45,051 bases of DNA from Bacteroidales bacterium UBA5342 (GTDB lineage Bacteria; Bacteroidota; Bacteroidia; Bacteroidales; UBA5342): positions 1-45,051 of the forward strand of contig DHQI01000015.1 of assembly GCA_002408065.1 (NCBI GenBank). The letters run 5' to 3'. Made by a program: the position numbers and the translations under genes. The stretch's first letter is position 1. The number at the start of each line of letters is the position of its first letter. The notes beneath the pieces are model-generated. The model did no database searches, was not told the DNA's origin, and was given only the letters and a program-made list of their open reading frames with translations. This document shows, piece after piece, positions 18,373 to 25,780 of this stretch.

Positions 18373-21039
18373 TTAAAAGTCTCTAACGAATTGATTGAGG
18401 TCTTCTTCGTGCAAGAGCGCCAGTTTTTTCCGCAAACGGTAGCGGTTAGTCTCTACACTTTTCCCGGAAATATTCATTAGGTTGGCTATTTCGCGGTTTT
18501 CAAGGTTAATGCGAATAAAGGAAAGTAAGCGTACATCATTAGACGTTAACTCGGGATATTTTGCAGTAATCCTGGTGATAAAATCCTGATGAATCTCTGA
18601 GAATAGTTTATGGAATAGAAATTCTTTTTTCTCATTATTAACCTCATTGGTTATTCTATTTACCCAGCGCTGCGCTTCGCTGTTTCTCATTTTTTCTAAG
18701 CCCGACTTTACGTCATTAAGAAATTCATTCTTATGACTGATAATTTCGGTATATTGCAAGAGCTGTTCGTTTTTCATTGAAAGCATTTTGCTGGCTTCCT
18801 GCTCTTGATAACGGCGTTTTTGTTTAGCCAGTGTTTGCTTGTTGATACGGTTCATAATGACAATAATCCCTAGCATAAGCAAGAGCACACATAATATAAG
18901 TGGCAAAATAATCCATGATGTCTGATACCACATTTGCTTAATATGAATATCAAGTACAGTTTCTTCCGCACTACCGCCATTGACGCGACTCTGAAGGTAA
19001 AACTGGTATTTGCGTCCTTTAATCTGAGTATAATAAGTAGACGAATTCACAGACCAATCGCTCCACTCATCTTCATAAGGATGTAAACGAAAACGATACT
19101 CCACCACATCAAATTTTGATGCCGCTATCCCAAAGTTTAACTTAAAATCCTTGTTACCATTATCAAGTTTAATACAGTTATTGTTATAAGGCATATGGTA
19201 GGGTGGCATATCTTCATTCAATACTTTTAACGACGAAATTACCGGTGCACTATTGTTTTTAAACTGTGATGTAAATTGCGTATCAAAAACCATCACCCCA
19301 CGGTCAGTCGCAACTCTCACAAATTGCTTGTGAATATCGATATAGGCATTGCCTTCCACCAAATTATTGCCTAAGGCACTCAGCAATTTATCATAGGAGT
19401 ATATGTTACCATCCGGAAGACGTACATTGAGGTGAACAACATTATTTTGTATAAATGCAATTGTATTTTTATCCGAGCTCACATCCATGTCTTGTAAACC
19501 TGGACCACTGGCAGCATTAATAAAAGGATTATCAGTTTTTACAAATTGATTATTCCGATATTGACTCAGAAAATTACCATTGTAAAAATAGAGCCCTGAA
19601 GCAGTAGTAAACATCGCCTTGATATCAGAAAAATCCTCAATGACGGGACGATTCTTATCATCTAGTATAATTTGACGTAAAAAACTATCATTAGCGTCAG
19701 CCCAAATACACTTATTCTTAGCATCATATACCAATTGAGGGTTCCACCACAAGTGGAGATTTTCAATAAAATGAAAAACCTCTCCCTCTTTTTTCATCAG
19801 CAGCACTCCTATGTAAGTGGAAAACAAGTAATAATCAGTATCGGCAAAACGCGCAATATCCATGACACCATTTTCGTTGTACAGGTGAGTAGCCTGTCCT
19901 TTATCGATCAAATACAAGCCGTTATTATGACACGCATACAGCTGATTATCAATCACACGACTACGCCAAACCTGACCACTGGTATTATGAACAAACTCAA
20001 ACTTATTTTTTTCATTTGTATAGACTAGTCCCTTATTAGTAGAGAGATATGTATCATCTTGGTAATCGGTAATAAAGTAAGTTGCTCCGTTATTAAAAAT
20101 CTCGTTAATCGAATTTTGCAATTCTAATTTTGCTATCCCATAATCAAGTCCTAACCATATATTCCCCAACTGATCTTGCTTCATAGACAGCACTGTATTG
20201 TCTATCAACCCCTGTGTAGCGTTGACTTCGTTAATGATATTACCATCGTTATCAACTTGCAAAAAACCACTGGAAATAGTTCCGAGACAAAAGCTTTTTT
20301 CATCATAAGGCAAGCCGGAAAATAATGATTCATCTTTAGGGTAATGCTGAATATTAATAAGCGTCAATTGATCTCCGTCAAAGGCATAAACCTGCCCCTC
20401 TAACATTACCACATATAACACATCATTGTGCTGAAATAGACGCCTAACCTCTTTATTGTTGAGACGTTCTTCATTATTAACAAAAGTAAAATGCTCTCCC
20501 TCTAGAATACCAATATCACCATTTCGCTTAAACATCCACAGCTGGCTACCCAGCTCCTGAATGCCCCATATGCCTTTTTCAAAATACTGACTTTTAATGC
20601 TATCATTACGTTTATCATATCGGGTAATCACGTGTTCGGACTGAAAAAATACCACATCACCAAACTTCTCTATATTCCATACTTGCCCGACATCTATATT
20701 TCCTAGAAAATGATAATTCAATTGATGGTTTTCATCTTTGGTAAAGAAGCCATATTCGTCTCCCCCTACCCAAATCGTATCATTATCAGCTAAGACCGAA
20801 CGTACAGCACTTTTCCCCTTGATATTTTTCAGCACCCATTCTCCATAAATATTGCAAAGCAAACCGTCCGTATTTCCAAAATATACCACACCGTGTTCAT
20901 CGATATCAATATCCCAATTCTGCCGTCCGGCTTGGTATTCATTTTTATCATAAGATTTTAGATTCGGCAAATAAGTATATGAAAACACATTAGCTGTGAT
21001 AGCTAACAAAAGGAGGGTTATGTAGGGTTTTCTATTCAT
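18373..21039 (-). CDS. Membrane-spanning propeller/Y_Y_Y sensor with LuxR-type HTH (PUL1 regulator)
   Basis: An 888-residue one-protein sensor-regulator. Residues 1-20 are a signal peptide. A long periplasmic part with beta-propeller (Reg_prop-like) repeats follows (about 30-620), then a Y_Y_Y domain (about 630-695), one transmembrane helix (about 708-728), a charged coiled-coil segment (about 735-825) and a C-terminal LuxR/GerE-like helix-turn-helix (about 829-888) with REIANLMNISGKSVETNRYRLRKKL. There is no histidine kinase, ATPase or receiver domain, so it is not a hybrid two-component system; it resembles the SusR-type plan in which the signal passes straight through the membrane. It is encoded immediately upstream of susC on the same strand and probably activates that operon on sensing an oligosaccharide. 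Confidence 0.88.
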   Translation of the reverse strand: MNRKPYITLLLLAITANVFSYTYLPNLKSYDKNEYQAGRQNWDIDIDEHGVVYFGNTDGLLCNIYGEWVLKNIKGKSAVRSVLADNDTIWVGGDEYGFFTKDENHQLNYHFLGNIDVGQVWNIEKFGDVVFFQSEHVITRYDKRNDSIKSQYFEKGIWGIQELGSQLWMFKRNGDIGILEGEHFTFVNNEERLNNKEVRRLFQHNDVLYVVMLEGQVYAFDGDQLTLINIQHYPKDESLFSGLPYDEKSFCLGTISSGFLQVDNDGNIINEVNATQGLIDNTVLSMKQDQLGNIWLGLDYGIAKLELQNSINEIFNNGATYFITDYQDDTYLSTNKGLVYTNEKNKFEFVHNTSGQVWRSRVIDNQLYACHNNGLYLIDKGQATHLYNENGVMDIARFADTDYYLFSTYIGVLLMKKEGEVFHFIENLHLWWNPQLVYDAKNKCIWADANDSFLRQIILDDKNRPVIEDFSDIKAMFTTASGLYFYNGNFLSQYRNNQFVKTDNPFINAASGPGLQDMDVSSDKNTIAFIQNNVVHLNVRLPDGNIYSYDKLLSALGNNLVEGNAYIDIHKQFVRVATDRGVMVFDTQFTSQFKNNSAPVISSLKVLNEDMPPYHMPYNNNCIKLDNGNKDFKLNFGIAASKFDVVEYRFRLHPYEDEWSDWSVNSSTYYTQIKGRKYQFYLQSRVNGGSAEETVLDIHIKQMWYQTSWIILPLILCVLLLMLGIIVIMNRINKQTLAKQKRRYQEQEASKMLSMKNEQLLQYTEIISHKNEFLNDVKSGLEKMRNSEAQRWVNRITNEVNNEKKEFLFHKLFSEIHQDFITRITAKYPELTSNDVRLLSFIRINLENREIANLMNISGKSVETNRYRLRKKLALLHEEDLNQFVRDF

Positions 21040-21050
21040 AGATGCTTCTG

Positions 21051-21080
21051 CAAATTTAAGATTCCAATTGTATATTCAAA
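21051..21080 (-). promoter_or_regulatory. Promoter of the PUL1 regulator
   Basis: Minus-strand TTTG (21077-21080), an 18-nt spacer and TAAATTTG (21051-21058), 11 bp from the start at 21039. The -33 TTTG lies in the T tract at the end of the preceding terminator hairpin, so the two signals are fused. Confidence 0.6.
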
Positions 21081-21114
21081 AAAAAGCCCCCTGAAATATA
21101 TCAGAGGGCTTTTA
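21081..21114 (-). terminator. Terminator of the FMN reductase gene (dispersed hairpin, copy 2)
   Basis: Identical over 34 bp to 2274-2307. The hairpin is best paired in minus-strand RNA and lies 118 bp past the FMN reductase stop. It forms one end of the direct repeat that flanks the redox island. Confidence 0.8.
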
Positions 21115-21219
21115 CCCAAACTAAAAAAACGCAATCTATTACCCTAAAAACGATCTATTCAATCCTCATTGCTTTTAGTTTTTTGATGCTGCCATTGTTT
21201 CCGGTTTTAAATCTCAAAG
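21085..21219. repeat. Direct repeat flanking the redox island, left copy
   Basis: About 135 bp strongly similar and in the same orientation to 23141-23279. It contains the terminator hairpin, a short A-rich spacer, and the last codons of a GH32 gene. Several stretches of 15 or more bases match exactly, for example around 21155-21169 and 21188-21214. Confidence 0.85.
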
Positions 21220-21226
21220 ACAGAAA
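21155..21226 (-). pseudogene. 3' remnant of a GH32 gene
   Basis: Read on the minus strand, the last 23 codons before TAG (21155-21157) give LRFKTGNNGSIKKLKAMRIE after two or three drifting residues; the intact GH32 gene at 23216 ends in the same residues except for one K/E change. The frame meets a TAA at 21227-21229, and the FMN reductase gene ends three bases further. No other part of the GH32 gene is present, so this is the scar of a lost or duplicated paralogue. Confidence 0.8.
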
Positions 21227-21231
21227 TTATC

Positions 21232-21759
21232 TCAATAACCTGAAAACAAGTTAACTTGCTCGATCAAAGACTTCTTCAGATCATCCGTCTTCAGTTCACC
21301 ATCGACAAAGTTGTCGAAGAATGATGGAAGCGAGAATTCCCCCACAACATTACCCCCAAAATATGGCAACAAGTTTTTCATTACACCTAAAACATTCATC
21401 CCTCCCCGTGGACCTGGAGATGCTGCCATTAAGAGCATTGGCTTATCTTTCCATACGTTTTGGTCAATCCTTGTGAGCCAATCAAAGAGGTTTTTAAACA
21501 CTGCTGAAGTTAATCCATTGTGTTCTGCTAACGAAAGAACTATGCCATCAGCCTCTTCAATCAATTTAGCAAACTTAAGCGCATTTTCAGGAATACCACT
21601 TTCGGCCTCTAAAGCACCACTATAGATGGGCAAATCATAATCATTTAAATCCGCAACGTGCAATTCTGCATTCTCGATCTGACTAGCTGCATAAACAGCT
21701 AAAGTTTTATTGATAGAATCAAAGCTATTGCTTCCACCAAATGCTAAAATCTTTTTCAT
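21232..21759 (-). CDS. NAD(P)H-dependent FMN reductase family protein
   Basis: A 175-residue flavodoxin-fold oxidoreductase of the NADPH-dependent FMN reductase family (PF03358), related to azo- and chromate reductases. It has the FMN phosphate loop near the N-terminus (FGGSNSFDSINKTLA, residues 7-21), the AEHNGLTSAVFKNLFDWL segment that packs on the flavin, and MAASPGPRGG around residues 112-121. Substrate is unknown; quinone or electrophile reduction is typical. It diverges from gpx-ohrR and probably belongs to the same stress-response group, although it lacks the ATCrC operator seen at those genes. Its stop codon abuts the GH32 remnant. Confidence 0.85.
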   Translation of the reverse strand: MKKILAFGGSNSFDSINKTLAVYAASQIENAELHVADLNDYDLPIYSGALEAESGIPENALKFAKLIEEADGIVLSLAEHNGLTSAVFKNLFDWLTRIDQNVWKDKPMLLMAASPGPRGGMNVLGVMKNLLPYFGGNVVGEFSLPSFFDNFVDGELKTDDLKKSLIEQVNLFSGY

Positions 21760-22127
21760 TTTATTCTTGTTGTTTAGTTATCACTAATTAATGATGCAAA
21801 AATAGACGGTCACCCAAGTCGAAAAAATGAACTAGTTCAAGAAAACACAAATCCTTTTATTCACACCAAAAATAAGTTTACTTAAAAGAATATCAATAAA
21901 AAGGGGGTTTACTTTGTAAACACGCTCTATTCTCCCATGCGTAAAAACAACCTCGCCTCTCACCATAAAACACCTCACATTAAACCCTCAATATATGCAA
22001 ATTACAAATACGCCACTAAAAACAACTGTTTATTTTTCATAAATTCTATTTTATATCGCTTGCGATATTTCCAAAAGCTCTTTATATTTGCATCGTGCAC
22101 GACATATTCAACAATAATAAAAAAGAC
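21760..22127. other. Divergent intergenic region between FMN reductase and gpx
   Basis: A/T-rich 368-bp gap with no gene I can support. It holds the minus-strand -7 element TATTTTTG (21797-21804) for the FMN reductase, the 12-bp palindrome TGAACTAGTTCA (21828-21839), and the gpx operator and promoter at 22053-22090. The open frame at 21937-22131 is low-complexity and overlaps the gpx promoter. Confidence 0.6.
22053..22090 (+). promoter_or_regulatory. gpx promoter with overlapping OhrR-type operator
   Basis: Promoter: CTTG (22059-22062), a 20-nt spacer and TATATTTG (22083-22090). The perfect inverted repeat ATATCGC-TT-GCGATAT (22053-22068) overlaps the -33 element, so a bound repressor would block initiation. 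Similar sites flank the ohrR promoter. The expected transcription start near 22097 supports the gpx ATG at 22128 rather than the in-frame ATG at 22095. Confidence 0.7.
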
Positions 22128-22610
22128 ATGAAAAATACCTTTTATGAATTTGAGGCAAAAAGCCTACAGGGAAAAAACATCAATATGAGTGAGTATAAAG
22201 ACAAAGTCATTTTAGTCGTTAATACGGCGAGCAAATGCGGACTAACACCTCAATTTGAAGGCTTAGAGCAGTTGTACAAAAAATATAAAGATAAAGGCTT
22301 GGTTATATTAGGTTTTCCGTGTAATCAATTTGCCAACCAAGAGCCTGGAGATGAGAAATCTATTTCAGAAGGTTGTATGATCAATTATGGGCTTAGCTTT
22401 CCAATGTTTTCAAAGATTGATGTCAATGGAGAGCAGGCACATCCTATTTATAAGTACCTGAAGAATGAGTTAAAAGGCAGCTTAGGTAACAATATAAAAT
22501 GGAATTTCACCAAATTCTTGATAGCTGCTGACGGAACTCCGTTGAAACGGTTTGCCCCCACTGTAAAGCCTGAAAGAATAGAAAGGCACATAGAGAAGGC
22601 AATTGCTTAA
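22128..22610 (+). CDS. Glutathione peroxidase-family (thioredoxin-dependent) peroxidase
   Basis: A 160-residue cytosolic thiol peroxidase that reduces organic and hydrogen peroxides. The peroxidatic Cys37 is in NTASKCG, Gln67 is within GFPCNQF, and Trp125-Asn126 lies in the WNFTKF motif, completing the catalytic set. Cys83 (SEGCMINYG) sits where the resolving Cys of non-animal 2-Cys enzymes lies, so thioredoxin rather than glutathione is the likely reductant. No signal peptide. The start is set by the promoter position and by family length. It is followed by ohrR after 87 bp with its own promoter, and both share the same operator type, so OhrR control is likely. Confidence 0.93.
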   Translation: MKNTFYEFEAKSLQGKNINMSEYKDKVILVVNTASKCGLTPQFEGLEQLYKKYKDKGLVILGFPCNQFANQEPGDEKSISEGCMINYGLSFPMFSKIDVNGEQAHPIYKYLKNELKGSLGNNIKWNFTKFLIAADGTPLKRFAPTVKPERIERHIEKAIA

Positions 22611-22629
22611 GGGAGCAAAAGAGCAATTA

Positions 22630-22682
22630 AATCGCAGGTGATTATTTCAAATTATTATATTTGTACGCTAATCACTGCGATT
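22630..22682 (+). promoter_or_regulatory. ohrR promoter flanked by two OhrR-type operators
   Basis: The -7 element TATATTTG (22656-22663) is bracketed by AATCGC-AG-GTGATT (22630-22643) and AATCAC-T-GCGATT (22670-22682). Each is a near-palindrome of the form ATCrC-N1-2-GyGAT, and the two are also inverted copies of each other. The left site occupies the -33 region and the right site covers the predicted transcription start. This is the layout of autorepression. Confidence 0.65.
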
Positions 22683-22697
22683 TAAATTAAACTAAGT

Positions 22698-23141
22698 ATG
22701 ACTTACGATCAATTAAAACTGGAAAACCAATTGTGTTTTCCTGTATATGCCTCATCGCGTTTAATCATTCGCGAATACCAACCTTATTTGGATGAGTTGA
22801 AGATAACATATCCACAATATTTGGTGCTTTTGGTGCTTTGGGAAAAAGACCAACAAGCCGTTAATGACATTGCCAAAAAACTCATACTTAACACAAATAC
22901 CATCACCCCCCTTCTCAAACGTATGGAACAGCAAGGCTTAGTTAGCCGTAAACGCTCTGAAACAGATGAACGCAAGGTTTTGATTAGCCTAACAGAAGAA
23001 GGTGTGCAAATGAGAGAAAAAGCCGCCAAAATACCTCAAGAACTGTCTCAGCGACTCCTTACAAACGAGGAAATTGATATTGACGAATTAATAAAACTGA
23101 AACAAAGCCTTAACTCAATTATCACCCTTTTGAGCAAATAA
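22698..23141 (+). CDS. ohrR: MarR-family organic hydroperoxide-sensing repressor OhrR
   Basis: A 147-residue winged-helix regulator closely matching the OhrR branch of MarR. The N-terminal LENQLCFPVYASSR carries the redox-sensing Cys13; YPQYLVLLVLWE and the wing region SRKRSETDERKVLISLTEEG follow. Oxidation of the Cys by organic hydroperoxides would release DNA. In many bacteria it controls ohr; no ohr gene is present here and the neighbouring target appears to be gpx. Operators of one type lie at the gpx and ohrR promoters. The TAA stop overlaps the start of the terminator hairpin at 23141. Confidence 0.93.
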   Translation: MTYDQLKLENQLCFPVYASSRLIIREYQPYLDELKITYPQYLVLLVLWEKDQQAVNDIAKKLILNTNTITPLLKRMEQQGLVSRKRSETDERKVLISLTEEGVQMREKAAKIPQELSQRLLTNEEIDIDELIKLKQSLNSIITLLSK

Positions 23142-23170
23142 AAGCCCCCTGAAAGACATCAGAGGGCTTT
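23141..23170. terminator. Shared terminator of ohrR and the fructan operon (dispersed hairpin, variant copy 3)
   Basis: Same stem as copies 1 and 2 with a changed loop (AAGACA in place of AATATA), between the convergent ohrR and GH32 genes. The U-G wobble again makes the stem complete only in minus-strand RNA; it can still act weakly for ohrR. Confidence 0.75.
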
Positions 23171-23279
23171 ACCCCAAACTAAAAACGCTATTTATTAACC
23201 TAATAAAAAAACTCTCTATTCAATCCTCATCGCTTTTAGTTTTTCGATGCTGCCATTGTTTCCGGTTTTAAATCTTAAA
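23141..23279. repeat. Direct repeat flanking the redox island, right copy
   Basis: About 139 bp matching 21085-21219. It spans the terminator and the true 3' end of the intact GH32 gene, so this copy is the source-like one and the left copy is the remnant. Confidence 0.85.
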
Positions 23280-24754
23280 TTCGAAAATTCTTTCTTAGGG
23301 AAGAACAAGAAGGTAGCGGCCTCCTCGCCTTTATTTATAAAAATCTCCATAGACGTTTTGTCTACCCACATATCCATTTCAAGTTTTCCATCAGCGTCAG
23401 GAGTGCAATTAAAGGTGATGATGTTATCATTCATTCCTTTAAAATCATAACCCGATTGACTCCGGTCTATGGTCATTTTGGAAAGTGACTTATCATAAGC
23501 TATTTCAATATATGCTGAATCGTTGCCATAGAAAATCTCAAATTCATTGCTTTCTGACATATCGAAGCTTACACTGCAATGAAACTGAGCTTCCCGTAAT
23601 TCTTCTGCGTCAATTTCTACTTCATTTTCAGCATTCTTAAGATTATAAAAAATGTTGTTATCAGTAGTTTCCATTGCTGCTATCGGATAATTCTTAAGCA
23701 GGTAAGCATCATTTTTCTTAGCTAACAGCAACTCCCGTGGTAGAGTCATAGCACTTCGCCAAGTATAAGTCGGTACTTCAGTAGCATAATGCCAGTTGCT
23801 CATCCAAGCCAAAAATAGCTTTTGATCTTTAGGTGCATTACTCCATGTCACACCCGCATAATTGTCGGTTCCATAATCCAACCATTTAGTTTCGGTCTGT
23901 GAACTTGTGAAAGTCTTCCCATCAAAATCGCCAATAAAATACTGCGTGGCAGAACCTCCATTGGGTCCACCAGGATTGATGCTCACTATCATCACCCATT
24001 TTTCCTCATCAGAGCCTTCTACTTTCATTGGGAAAAGGTCGGGACATTCCCACACACCACCGTGAGCGCCTACGCCGGTACCGTAGTCACTGGCAAAAGT
24101 CCAGTCTATTAAGTTGGGGGAAGTATAAAACTTCACTTGCTGGCCTGCTGCCAGGGTCATAATCCAGCGTTGAGAAGCCTCGTGCCACATCACCTTAGGA
24201 TCGCGAAAATCGTGTATTTTTTCATCATTTTCTAACACAGGATTCCCTTTGTATTTCACCCAAGTGCGTCCTTTATCATTGCTATAAGCGATGCTCTGAT
24301 ATTGATGATCGTGCGTGCCGGCTTTTTCTTTTTCCATACTATGATGGGTAAAAATTGCAACCATTACACCTTCTTCTCCAGTCTTAAGCCCTGAAGTGTT
24401 ATTCTTATCCACCACAGCACTACCCGAAAATATATACCCTAAATCGTCAGGATACAATGCAATAGGCAAGTGCTCCCACTCCACCAATTCTGTACTGATG
24501 GCGTGCCCCCAGTGCATGGGGCCCCACACATTTCCCTCGGGATAATATTGATAAAACAAATGGTACTCCCCATCATAATAAACCATACCGTTCGGGTCAT
24601 TCATCCAGTTGGCCAACGGGGTAAAATGATAGGCCGGCCGGTAATCTGTCTCAGTCAAAAGTTTTGAATTATCAACACCAGCACACCCAAACATGGCAGC
24701 AGTCAACAAAACAACAAAACATATTTTATGAATAACCTTTGTATACCCAATCAT
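23216..24754 (-). CDS. Glycoside hydrolase family 32 fructan hydrolase, lipoprotein
   Basis: A 512-residue enzyme hydrolysing beta-fructosyl linkages (levanase/inulinase/invertase type). The N-terminus has a signal with a lipobox-like MFGC (Cys24). The five-bladed propeller carries the nucleophile motif WMNDPNG (50-56, Asp53), RDP (184-186) and the acid/base EC motif (Glu236-Cys237); a GH32 C-terminal beta-sandwich covers about 370-512. Exo-action on fructans with release of fructose to the PfkB/MFS pathway is likely, but sequence does not separate levan from inulin. It is the last gene of the PUL2 operon, 11 bp after its neighbour. Its 3' end is duplicated at 21155-21226. Confidence 0.94.
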   Translation of the reverse strand: MIGYTKVIHKICFVVLLTAAMFGCAGVDNSKLLTETDYRPAYHFTPLANWMNDPNGMVYYDGEYHLFYQYYPEGNVWGPMHWGHAISTELVEWEHLPIALYPDDLGYIFSGSAVVDKNNTSGLKTGEEGVMVAIFTHHSMEKEKAGTHDHQYQSIAYSNDKGRTWVKYKGNPVLENDEKIHDFRDPKVMWHEASQRWIMTLAAGQQVKFYTSPNLIDWTFASDYGTGVGAHGGVWECPDLFPMKVEGSDEEKWVMIVSINPGGPNGGSATQYFIGDFDGKTFTSSQTETKWLDYGTDNYAGVTWSNAPKDQKLFLAWMSNWHYATEVPTYTWRSAMTLPRELLLAKKNDAYLLKNYPIAAMETTDNNIFYNLKNAENEVEIDAEELREAQFHCSVSFDMSESNEFEIFYGNDSAYIEIAYDKSLSKMTIDRSQSGYDFKGMNDNIITFNCTPDADGKLEMDMWVDKTSMEIFINKGEEAATFLFFPKKEFSNLRFKTGNNGSIEKLKAMRIE

Positions 24755-24765
24755 TATTATTTTTT

Positions 24766-25728
24766 TTATAACATTAACTTCTTAGTTACCTTCGAAGAAT
24801 TATCTAGAACCGTAACCACAAAAACACCTCGCAATGTACTATTTATATAAAGGTGAGAACTAAGTTCAACACTGTAAAAGGCCTGCACAACCTGTCCGTT
24901 AATATTGGTAATAGTAATGTCAGCTCTACCTTCCCGACCTTCGAAAACAAGACAACCATTCTGATTCGTCCTGATGGTCAATTCACTTGTTTTTCTATGA
25001 TCCTGAACAGTAACAATATTTTCACCACAAGTTTCCCATTGCACTGTTGTTAGTACAGTATCTTGCGTTATGTATACAGAGCGCATATTTCCATTAACAA
25101 AACAGTCTCCTTCTGCATCATTATCAGGCCATTCAGCAGCCCATCCTACTTCCCCTCCTGACACTTCAAATCTATAATCATTATCTCCGGTATCCATAGG
25201 AACGGTTACAGACCATATATCACCCTCTGTATTTGTTAGTTCATAAGCTGATCCCCAATCATTAAACCCACCATTTACATTCACAGTACCATAATCTTGC
25301 AAATACGAAGACATATCAATTGTAAGAGTAACTTGAGGCAACTCGACATCACAAGCCGTGCAAGACTCCCAACACACTGTTTCTAAAACGGAATCTTTAC
25401 TTACAGTAATCCCTCTCATATTACCATTAACAAAGCAACTTCCTGTAGCATCATTACCTGGCCACTCTGGATGCCAACCATCGGCATCATCTATTATTTC
25501 GTAGCGGTAATCTGTAGTGCCATCACTAATTGGCACAGTAACTTCCCATAAACTACCTGAGGTATTCGTAAGCTCATAAGCTGACCACGCACTAAAACCA
25601 CCATTGACTTTCACCATAGATACAGTACCATCAAAAGTACTTACATCAACAGATAGGGTAATATTTCGTTGTGCATTTACAAACACAACCGAACATATAA
25701 ACATTACTAAAAAGGATATTTTTTTCAT
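24766..25728 (-). CDS. T9SS-exported protein with two tandem sugar-binding-like domains
   Basis: A secreted 320-residue protein with no catalytic domain. Signal peptide about 1-19. Two homologous domains follow (about 20-125 and 132-236), each with VNGGFxxW, YELTNT, WEVTVP or WSVTVP, a D/N-YR-F/Y-E strand, CFVNGNMR and a closing QWETC or CWESC with conserved cysteines. They resemble small E-set/CBM48-CBM20-like modules. Residues about 250-320 are a type A T9SS sorting domain ending in VTKKLML. It lies between two GH32-type genes in the fructan operon, so fructan binding at the surface is the natural guess, but there is no direct evidence for the ligand. Confidence 0.75.
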   Translation of the reverse strand: MKKISFLVMFICSVVFVNAQRNITLSVDVSTFDGTVSMVKVNGGFSAWSAYELTNTSGSLWEVTVPISDGTTDYRYEIIDDADGWHPEWPGNDATGSCFVNGNMRGITVSKDSVLETVCWESCTACDVELPQVTLTIDMSSYLQDYGTVNVNGGFNDWGSAYELTNTEGDIWSVTVPMDTGDNDYRFEVSGGEVGWAAEWPDNDAEGDCFVNGNMRSVYITQDTVLTTVQWETCGENIVTVQDHRKTSELTIRTNQNGCLVFEGREGRADITITNINGQVVQAFYSVELSSHLYINSTLRGVFVVTVLDNSSKVTKKLML

Positions 25729-25780
25729 TTTTCTAAAGTTTTAAAATAATTAATATTGATTATTTAGCTAGCTATTAATT

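Larger units (their letters stand above)
2346..21039 (-). other. PUL1: putative beta-glucan utilisation locus
   Basis: Regulator, then an operon of eight genes (susC, susD, two lipoproteins, GH5, GH3, CBM-like protein, GH30) with gaps of 4-34 bp except 157 bp before the CBM-like gene. Two proteins carry T9SS tails, so part of the breakdown happens outside the cell. GH30 with GH3 is the pairing used for beta-1,6-glucan in other Bacteroidetes; a laminarin-type or fungal glucan is possible. Confidence 0.75.

Noticed and set aside
22095..22127. Upstream in-frame start for the glutathione peroxidase
   Set aside because: It lies only 5 bp past the -7 element, at or before the expected transcription start.
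21937..22131. 64-codon open frame before gpx on the plus strand
   Set aside because: Low-complexity A/T-rich product; it overlaps the gpx operator and promoter and the gpx start.
21081..23279. Composite transposon interpretation of the flanked redox island
   Set aside because: The flanking repeats contain no transposase, no terminal inverted repeats and no target-site duplication I can see; they are a GH32 gene tail plus terminator.
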